Both the position numbers and the translations under genes were made by a program. From positions 23,971,676-24,035,675 of the forward strand of contig CATQJL010000316.1 in NCBI GenBank assembly GCA_958299035.1: 64,000 nucleotides of DNA, written 5' to 3'. Positions 56,811-64,000 of this stretch are shown here, piece by piece. Numbering within the stretch: the stretch's first letter is position 1; each line of letters opens with the position of its first letter. The notes beneath the pieces are model-generated. The model saw only the letters and a list, made by a program, of their open reading frames with translations, had not been told where the DNA came from and searched no databases. Source of the DNA: Cylicocyclus nassatus (taxonomy: Eukaryota > Nematoda > Chromadorea > Rhabditida > Strongylidae).

Positions 56811-56820
56811 CGCTACATCG
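56811..56820 (+). repeat. 10-bp target duplication, right copy
   Basis: CGCTACATCG identical to 55104-55113. It codes RYI of the RT YxDD box, so both copies read the same residues. Confidence 0.85.
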
Positions 56821-57800
56821 ATGACTGCTGTGTGATAACATCAACTCAATCCGAAATGGATGAGTTATTTAAGTTACTAAACCAGCACTCCCAATACATC
56901 AAGCTCACTCGAGAAAACCCTCGGAACGGATGACTTCCTTACCTTAACACCCAGATCAGCTTATTCGATGGTGTTTTCCATGTTAAATGGTATCGTAAAG
57001 AAAGCTGCAAGAATATCTTGGTCCATGCAAGGTCAGCTCACCCCACAGAAATGAAAAAAGCAGTAATCCATAACATGATGAAAACTGCTTCGACGGTGTG
57101 CACGGGTCATGAAGAGCGGCTTGAGTCACGAGAGCTTGCATCACAAATCGCGCGCAGCAATGGATATGTGCTACAAGAACATCAAAGTAGGTTATGTATT
57201 TCGACAAAGCACATCCAAATGCAATGCGACAAGATCCCTCTTTGCATTCCCTTTATTTCAGACGAAATCAGTAGACAGACTAAGCGATGCATCTGTGGAG
57301 CCCAACTGCAGGAAGATGTGATGCTTGTTAACATCCCGAATAATAGTTTAAGAAGCAGTTGGTGCGAAACAGACTCTATGATAATGAGTGCATGATGGAG
57401 CATTGTATAGTTTGTCGCTACGGCAAAATAGGAGACAGGTGCAAAGACAGGTGTGGTGTACGAACTAGAATGTCTCAGCTGCCAAGACTGTTACATTGGA
57501 GAAAGAGTAGAAGTCTAGGTGTACGGTTGAAAGAGCATCTAGCGAATAAAAGACGAGGGACTTTAACAGCACCGTTGGGACGGCACAAGATAAAGGCGCA
57601 CTGCGGAAATGATTACGAAGTCAAATGTACGATACTGACATGCGAGACTGAGATTTGCACCAGGAAACTATTTGAAGCCGCGTGGATTTCTGTCAGAAAT
57701 CCTAAGATGAATGTCAAAAACGAGTGTCTGTCTATCAGTAGTGACTTAGCTCCATTCATATCATTATGTGGGCTTAGCGTTGCACATAAAAGGACTTGAT
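56811..57800 (+). pseudogene. Penelope-like RT end, thumb, and GIY-YIG endonuclease
   Basis: RYIDDCCVITSTQSEMDELF, LLNQHSQYIKLTREN, then after frame changes WYRKESCKNILVH, SAHPTEMKKAVIHNMMKTAS and NGYVLQEHQSRL. The endonuclease part begins near 57359: MVRNRLYDNECMMEHCIVCR, then in a second frame GVVYELECLSCQDCYIGE (57450-57500), then back in the first frame RSLGVRLKEHLANKRRG. VYELEC...CYIGE is the GIY-YIG motif pair, and R...R-x-x-EH supplies the arginine and the following conserved residues. The frame slips between GER and RSL. The cysteine pairs before and in the motif (CIVC, CLSC) fit the Zn-binding linker of this endonuclease type. Stop at about 57797. Confidence 0.8.
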
Positions 57801-57996
57801 TCACTGGGTAACACTCAGTGACGTCCTTTACGACCAAATGTGCGGGCTTGTCGTTAGCCGGTGGAGTCGAGGTTCGTTCGTTTCGTGGCCTTGAAGATCT
57901 CATGCTGCAAGTCTTAGACTAGGTCTAGACTGACAGAGTGGGAGGAGGCGCTTGAAAGTATGGTGAGCAAGTCAAAGAGCCTACAATCCGTTTTCA

Positions 57997-58034
57997 GACC
58001 TCTGATGGCGAGGACATTGTCGAAACGTAAGGTC
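57997..58034 (+). ncRNA. Hammerhead-like motif in Penelope-like tail, copy 2
   Basis: GACCTCTGATGGCGAGGAC, ATT, GTCGAAACGTAAGGTC. It is the same as the - strand copy at 52270 except that CTGATGA has become CTGATGG. The closing stem GACCT/AGGTC is kept. The A-to-G change at a core position would be expected to weaken or stop cleavage. Confidence 0.45.
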
Positions 58035-58092
58035 AATAAAGTCTCCACCACAGAATATAAAGGCGCAAAATACTGACACAAATCCTCAACTA

Positions 58093-58633
58093 TTTTGCAA
58101 AATTTGACCCCTTCTTCAAAAAACGTTTTATGGTATACATATCTCAAACATGGTCTCACTTTCCGTTTTCCGTTTTATATTCGTCTTTTACTTTCACTCG
58201 TAGAACGGAAAAGAGAAAGAAGATTACAGGACAACGCAAGATAAGAGCTATTGTGAAACGAAAATTTGAGGGACCAAATGCTTGAGGGGCATAAGTCGTT
58301 GGAGGAGTGGACCTAACGAAAGGATCTCGCAAGGAAATTAATGGCATCAAGTAGAGCAGAGCTAAAGGCAAGAAGTACAATGGAGGAAATACTTCAATTT
58401 GGTCTTCTCGCCAAAAGATAGGTCCTTTCATAAGAGAATAGCTCAAAAGGGCTGTAAGTTATGTGAATTTCCCAATGTTTATGCTCCAACCAACTTAGTG
58501 GCCAGAAGAAAGCCTTCTGGAGTTGTCCTAGAGCCTAAAAAAGCATAACTTCAATGAGTTCCTGGGGTTTATCTTACACATAACACCGTTCATAATATTG
58601 TATATAGGTGAGTAGCCGACTTTTGATATTATA
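58093..58633. other. Stretch with no gene seen
   Basis: No exon or repeat ends recognised. A 96-codon - strand frame (58446-58156) has no homology or splice support. Confidence 0.3.
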
Positions 58634-59514
58634 TTAGGTTGTCCCGAAAGTTTTGTCTGTTTTTTCAAACCACTGCAAAACCACGCACAATAAAGAACTG
58701 AGTGAGTTTCAACATGCATTCGATGCAGCTTTTCCTTCTCTTTCTTACGGTTACATTTTCATACCACAGTCTTGCATGCTTTTTTTCATAATTGCCAAAA
58801 ATCTCCACCCGTCAATTTTACCTGCTCAAAGTTAGGCTAATTTTTGAAAATTTCATTTCAAAGTTTCGAAAAGGATTAAGTATGGATCAAATAGAGTAAT
58901 TTTCGGACTACAAGATGATGTTTTTAGATTCTCCTAATCTGCTGTTTTTAGCTTAAAATAATTTATCTCTCCGGAGGTCTCGAGTTACAAAGTCATGATA
59001 CACGCAACTGCATCAAATACGCGGAAGCTTTTAGAGTTTTTGCGTATTGGAACATGACTCTTACTAAACATTATTTATGAAACTTAACTAACTTTGATTC
59101 GCTTTGAAAAGCAGTTTTTTAAAATTTTTGGTACTTTTACGTGTTAAACTTAATCAAAAAGCCGCGGTTTTTATTAAAATAAATAATTATAACGGACTTG
59201 GTAAACGCTGTTCACGTAATCTAAAATGGTCACAATGTAGCGAAAGGTCTGCTCTACATAACATTTAATAGCGCTCTTTGGAAACATCAAAATGAAAAAT
59301 TCTAAAGTTCAGGAAAGATTTGGCGTTACTGCTGAGCTGCTCAAAAAGCCGTGGCGATAACACTGCAAAGACAGAGTAGATCAGAGAGCAATTATAACTG
59401 TAAGAAAGAGAATCAAAATCTGAATGAAATGGTACCTAAGCCGTCCATAGATTGGTGTTCTGTAAGTTTTGGTGAGCGATGAAAGAAAACGACAAAACTT
59501 TCGGGACAGCCTAA
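58634..59514. mobile_element. Mariner-type element M1
   Basis: Left TTAGGTTGTCCCGAAAGTT then TTGTC; right GACAAAACTTTCGGGACAGC then CTAA. Perfect or near-perfect 24-bp TIRs, with TA/TATA outside. 881 bp, AT-rich, with no transposase frame. The TIR is close to that of the element at 37471-38193. Confidence 0.85.
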
Positions 59515-59522
59515 TATATATA

Positions 59523-61186
59523 TACAGGGTGTCCCAAAAAAAAATGTATCGAACGTTTGATCGTTAATATCTCTTTTCCCAAGAAGTCTTTTGCCTTGCT
59601 TCAGGTACCATTTTGTAGAGCTGGCTTCAGCTTAGATTTGCATTATAGAACGAACCACCCATCTCTCTTCATTACTGTAGGATTACGGTAGAAACTTGAA
59701 ACATATGGCGTCAATGTGGAAAAAGCTGCCGTTTCAAAATTTTCCAAAAAAATGTGGAAACTTGTGTATTGGGGGTTTTTATGGACACTGAGTTCAATAC
59801 TCAACTCACGAGGTTACGAAGCTTTCTAAACGGTGTAACCGCACTTTTTAGGAACATTGAAAAAATGGCTGCTACCTCTTACCTGGCATAACTCTTCAAT
59901 GAAGCATCATATTAGGTTGATGCATAATTCCTGCACCAAAATAGGTACAGACCGCAATAACTCGCAATAATCTTATACCTCAAGTAGGATTCGATATATC
60001 ATTAGATAGAGCAAACCTAGCTCTACAAGATATTGCCTAAAGTTTTGCAGCTGCTTTGATCCAAGCGAAGATTGAAGCCAAAAACCAGAAAGATCCAAGC
60101 GCCCCAAAGAACCAAGAAAAAATTGGAAGTCAGTTCAGAAAAATTCTTAAAAATTTCTAACTTACTCATGCATTGTCATTTCGTATGAGACATTTCTCTA
60201 TGCAGTTGCTGTACTTTTCTCTCAGCTATAAATTGAGAAAACGAAGTTTTTCACGTTTTTTCCAAAACAATGCTGAGATGTTCTAGCACTGACTGTTGTA
60301 TACTATAGGGCCTTAGAAGCGTAAGTGTGAATTTTCAGCTTCTTATAGCAGCTAGTTTACGAGAAATATCGAATTTTTGACAAATATTCAAGAAAGATTC
60401 GAATGAAGTGAGCTAGATTCGTCATTTCTCGTGAACTAGCTGTTCTAGAAGGCTGAAAATGTAAAGTTTCACTGATAATGGCATGTACTATACAACTGTT
60501 AGTGCTAGAACATCTCAGCTCTAATTTGGCAAAAACATGAAAAACTTCGTTTTCTCATCGTCTAGCTGAGAAAAAATACAGAAACCGCATAGATAGATGT
60601 CTTACGTGGAATACCTACGCGTGAGCAAGAAAGAAATTTTGTAGAAGCTTTTCGAACGAAGTTGCAATTTTTTTAAAATTGGTCTTAAGATTTTCGGACG
60701 CATGGTTTTTTTTCGCTTTTCGACTCAAAACTTCGCGTGGATCAAAGCTGGTGTAGATATTGGAGCACTATCTTGTAGAGCTAGGTTTGCGCTATCTAAT
60801 GATGTATCGAATCCTACTTGGGACATAGGATTATTCCGAGTTATTGTGGTCTGTATCTATTTTGGTGCAGAAATTATGCATCAACCTAATAATAAATTGG
60901 GAACTTTACAGCTATAATTAGCAACTCTAATTAGCCTAGTGTAAAAGTTTTCAGGCTGTTTTGTTTCCTTTCTGGGGCAAAATATGGCCTTTCATTGCTT
61001 AAAACCCTCTTTGAAGTTTCTACCGTAATCCTACTGTAATGAAGAGAGATGAGTGATTCGTTCTATAATTCAAATCTAAGTTGAAGCCAGCTCTACAGAT
61101 TGGTACCTGAAGCAAGGAAAAAGACTTTTTCAGAAGAGAGATATTAACGATCAAACGTTCGATACATTTTTTTGGGACACCCTGTA
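59523..61186. mobile_element. GGTGTCCCAAAA family element containing nested M2
   Basis: Left ACAGGGTGTCCCAAAAAAAA then TGTATCGAACGTTTGATC; right GATCAAACGTTCGATACAT then TTTTTTTGGGACACCCTGTA. Without the nested mariner-type element (59912-60889) it is about 686 bp, the same as the reference copy at 35972-36654. Confidence 0.85.
59912..60889. mobile_element. Mariner-type element M2, nested
   Basis: Left TTAGGTTGATGCATAATTCC then TGCACCAAAATAG; right CTATTTTGGTGCAG then AAATTATGCATCAACCTAA. Long inverted repeats continue inward (GACCGCAATAACTCG, CCTCAAGTAGGATTCGAT). Flanked by TA/AT. Palindromic almost throughout; no coding frame. Confidence 0.85.
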
Positions 61187-61191
61187 TATAA

Positions 61192-61864
61192 GGGTGTCCC
61201 AAAAGTAAGTACACACCTTTCAATCGTCAATATCTCTCTTCCCAATGGGTCTTTTTGGCCGTTCAAGTACCATTCTGTAGGGGAGGCTTCAACTTAGATT
61301 TACGATATTGATCGAATCACCGATCGCTTTTCGTTACTGTAGGATTACGGTAAGAACTTCCAGCATGTGGAACCATTGTGAAATATGCCAACTAACAAAA
61401 CTTTTTTCTAAAAATCTGAAAATTTGTTCACTAAGGTTTTCGCGCACGCTAATTCCACTACACAACTTTTTACGAGTGTTTTCAGCTTTTTTGACGGTCT
61501 AATCACATTTCTGACAAATACTGAGAATGCGGCTATTACGGTTCACCTAGGATAACTTTGGAAAGAAGCATCACAGTTGAGTGTAAATTTCATATTTGAA
61601 GTCAGCGGCTTCCATTACCATAGTGTAAGAGTTTTTGGCTTTTTTGGTTTTGGAGGCAGATTATGGCTTCTATTGGCCTAAAATCCTTGTCGAAGTTCCT
61701 ACAGTAATCCTACAGTAATGAAGAGCGATCGGTTATTCGCTCAACACTGTAAATCTAAGTTGAAGCTTCCTCTACAGAATGGTATTCGAATGGCAGAAAA
61801 AGACGTAATGGGGAGAGAGTTATTAACGATTGAAAAGTGTGTACTTACTTTTGGGACACCCTGT
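61192..61864. mobile_element. GGTGTCCCAAAA family element, second subfamily
   Basis: Left AGGGTGTCCCAAAAGTAAGT then ACACACCTTTCAATCGTC; right GATTGAAAAGTGTGTACTTAC then TTTTGGGACACCCTGTA. The interior blocks are like the element at 45739. It begins 5 bp after the end of the previous element. Confidence 0.85.
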
Positions 61865-61871
61865 ACATATA

Positions 61872-62874
61872 TTAGGTCGGTGCAGAAGTTTTGTCAGATT
61901 AGAATAAAGATAAACAAACACTTCGAAATGTATTTAATGCAGAATTTCTTCCTCTTTCCAACTGCTAAACTCCCATTGCGTTTCGCTGCGAGAGTGACGA
62001 GAAATTTGCTGGAAATACAACCACTCGTTTTTACCATGTCCAAATTTCGCTAATTTTCAAAATTGTTGTATAAGACTTTCAGAAAAGCCCTATTAATCAG
62101 CGGATAGGGCAAACCTTTTGCCAACAGAAGCAATTTTTTGTAGCCCTACGGCTTGTCTTTCAGAATTTCTATGATTTATTTTTTGAAGTGACCAAATTTT
62201 ACATTCAGCCTATTTTAACCTCGTGGAACATAAAATGTTGAACACTTCAGTCATCATTCGATTCAACTTTTTCTCCTCCCTCTAACACTTGTCTTTTTTA
62301 CCGAGACAGGCAAAATTTTTGGGGAAAATTGCAGGATTTCTCAATTTCAGGAGTGTACACTGACGTAACCTAGGTTTCAAAATCTTCATAATTCAGAGCG
62401 GAAATCGCTCACTTACTTTGTAATGGTAGCGGTAGTAATAATTGAGTGTTGAAACCTCAGCATTCTGCAGGATTTGCAGTGTTTGGTGCAATAACAGGTT
62501 ATGCGATTTTTCCAAAATTCAATAATTTTAGAAAATTATTTAGCAAAAATCTGAAAAAGCAGCTGAAGAAAAGAAAAATATTGCCTAAGTTGGCAAAAGG
62601 TTTGCCCTATCCGCTGGATGTTAGGGCTCCTCCGAAAGTCTCATACAAAAATTTTGAAAATCAGTGAAACTTGGACATGGTAAAAACGAATGCTTGCAAT
62701 CTCCAGCGAATATCTCATCACTCTCTCATCGGAACATAGTGGGAGTTTAGCACTGGAAAGAGGAAGAAATTCTGCATTGGATACATTTCGATGTGTTTGT
62801 TTATCTTCATTCCAGCTATTTGCCGATGTGTTGAAAAAACTGACAAAACTTTTGCACCGACGTAATATATACAG
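61872..62874. mobile_element. Mariner-type element M3
   Basis: Left TTAGGTCGGTGCAGAAGTTT then TGTCAG; right CTGACAAAACTTTTGCACCG then ACGTAA. Inward inverted blocks: AAACAAACACTTCGAAATG, CAGAATTTCTTCCTCTTTCC and CGCTGCGAGAGTGA / CATCACTCTCTC. 1003 bp, no transposase. Confidence 0.85.
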
Positions 62875-63285
<411 letters not shown>

Positions 63286-63399
63286 TTTTATGAAATATAC
63301 ATACCGACAACACGACTTTACAACGTTTTCGTTTTGCCTCACTTAGGATACTTTTTTGTTGTTTTTAATTGTTTTCTCAAGAAAGATATATGAAAACTA

Positions 63400-63805
63400 G
63401 GAAAGGTTCAACAGAGCTTCATCCGAATACCATGTATGAGATGCCGACGAAAACTCAATTTTGCTGAAGCCCAATTACGAGACTAACCTCAAGTCCTTGG
63501 CAATGAAGAGTCTAGAGTATAGACGTAGAAATCTGGATCTTGTCTTTGCCTTCCGACTTATCCGTAAAGGGCCTAGACTCAAGGCGATTAAATATTGGAT
63601 TTTCAGACCAACTAGTAGAAATGGTAGTAACATTTGCTATTCGCGTATTCAAAAAAAGCGTATTCGTTTCGTATTCAACAGTTTCTTTTATAGAATTCCA
63701 CAATGGCTTTGTACATTACCGTGTACTAACCTGCAAGCTCAAAGTATAGCTGCTTTCAAACGTAGAATCAATGCATTTGATTTATTACATGTGAAATACT
63801 CTTAA
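63400..63805 (+). pseudogene. LINE (non-LTR retrotransposon) ORF2 C-terminal fragment
   Basis: The frame 63461-63805 reads NYETNLKSLAMKSLEYRRR then NLDLVFAFRLIRKG, later RIRFVFNSFFYRIPQWLC, TLPCTNLQAQSIAAFKRRIN and stops. L-x-x-L-x-S-L-E-Y-R-R-x-x-x-D-L and, later, W-x-x-L-P...F-K-x-x-x are the pattern of the region after the reverse transcriptase in CR1/Jockey-like LINEs. Just upstream KVQQSFIRIPCMRCRRKLNF continues the same protein in another frame, so one shift is present. No 3' tail repeat identified. Confidence 0.65.
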
Positions 63806-64000
63806 AAAGTTAAATTTTCTCATTAACAGTCCAGTTTCTCAGATAATCGCTGGGCAAGCGGTCCGCAAACTCGCGTTTTTTTCTTTCCAAAGCGCTGGCC
63901 AAACTTTCAGCAAGCGCTTGGACACTTTCTACGCAGTTTCGGACGTACGAGCAAAGGCGAGTCTATGGGGCAGAGGTGCCATTGATGGTTTAATCACCCG

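Larger units (their letters stand above)
53220..58092 (+). mobile_element. Penelope-like retroelement (degraded), with two insertions
   Basis: The + strand carries the coding order of a Penelope-like element: LLSLGPSFSPTQ (N-terminal), DKGGEFVVM (RT1 region), CPVFYHLIKTHK, RPIISCVGGPTDRISWFLNK, FDVISLYTNVHNDDAIQAL, then RGLAMGQRLAPALA, LMYCRYI / DDCCVITSTQSEMDELF, WYRKESCKNILVH, ARSAHPTEMKKAVIHNM, and the C-terminal GIY-YIG region. It is broken by stops (after MPQTLDQ near 53750) and several frame changes, by an element at 54351-54995, and by one at 55114-56810. The 3' tail holds a hammerhead-like motif and CAATAAAGTCTCCACCACAG. Such elements copy through RNA using a TERT-related reverse transcriptase and a GIY-YIG nuclease. 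This copy is dead. Confidence 0.85.

Overview
The window reads as repeat-dense, intron-rich animal nuclear DNA, most probably from a nematode. The reasons are 3' splice sites ending TTTTCAG or TTGCAG, introns of about 40-65 bp in the compact gene at 38.5-40.8 kb, and a possible operon-like gene pair. The clade is an inference; a large expanded genome such as a strongylid parasite would fit. No bacterial operon, CRISPR array or rRNA is present, and no intact canonical tRNA was seen.

Host genes. (1) A neprilysin-like M13 zinc metallopeptidase gene runs on the + strand across about 42 kb. Three well supported exons (1004-1157, 10235-10374, 14637-14801) join in phase and encode the start of the M13 N-terminal domain. 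Two short exons at 18629 and 20141 may continue it, and an exon at 42927-43022 matches the segment before the catalytic lobe. The HExxH/ExxxD part would lie beyond this window or in exons I did not find. (2) A NEMP/TMEM194 nuclear-envelope membrane protein gene lies on the - strand at 38520-40793, inside a neprilysin intron. Eight exons are visible, but there is one 1-nt frame loss and two in-frame TAG codons. The last exon of another - strand gene ends about 125 bp upstream of its probable leader acceptor, which resembles nematode operon spacing. A few unrecognised coding-like exons are listed with low confidence.

Mobile DNA makes up much of the rest. It includes a degraded Penelope-like element (52.2-58.1 kb) with reverse transcriptase and GIY-YIG endonuclease, split by a 645-bp inverted-repeat element and a 1.7-kb Mutator-like element with a 10-bp target duplication. 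A partial inverted Penelope copy abuts it. There is also a mariner transposase relic (11.8-13.2 kb) interrupted by a TIR element carrying a 23-bp minisatellite, a hAT transposase relic (47.4-48.75 kb), a LINE 3' coding fragment (63.4-63.8 kb), a solo LTR (19717-20094), tRNA-like SINE fragments, and many non-autonomous TIR or foldback elements.

Two repeat systems stand out. One is a microsatellite-bearing family with a conserved 5' start and a 3' terminal hairpin, present as a tandem pair at 49257-50797; it resembles Helentron-type non-autonomous elements. The other is a run of TIR elements at 58.6-62.9 kb set end to end and nested at TA-rich junctions.

Limits: everything was read by eye. Exon joins, element ends and family names need alignment or RNA data. 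Several reading-frame breaks are single-base changes, some in homopolymers, so sequence error cannot be separated from real decay.
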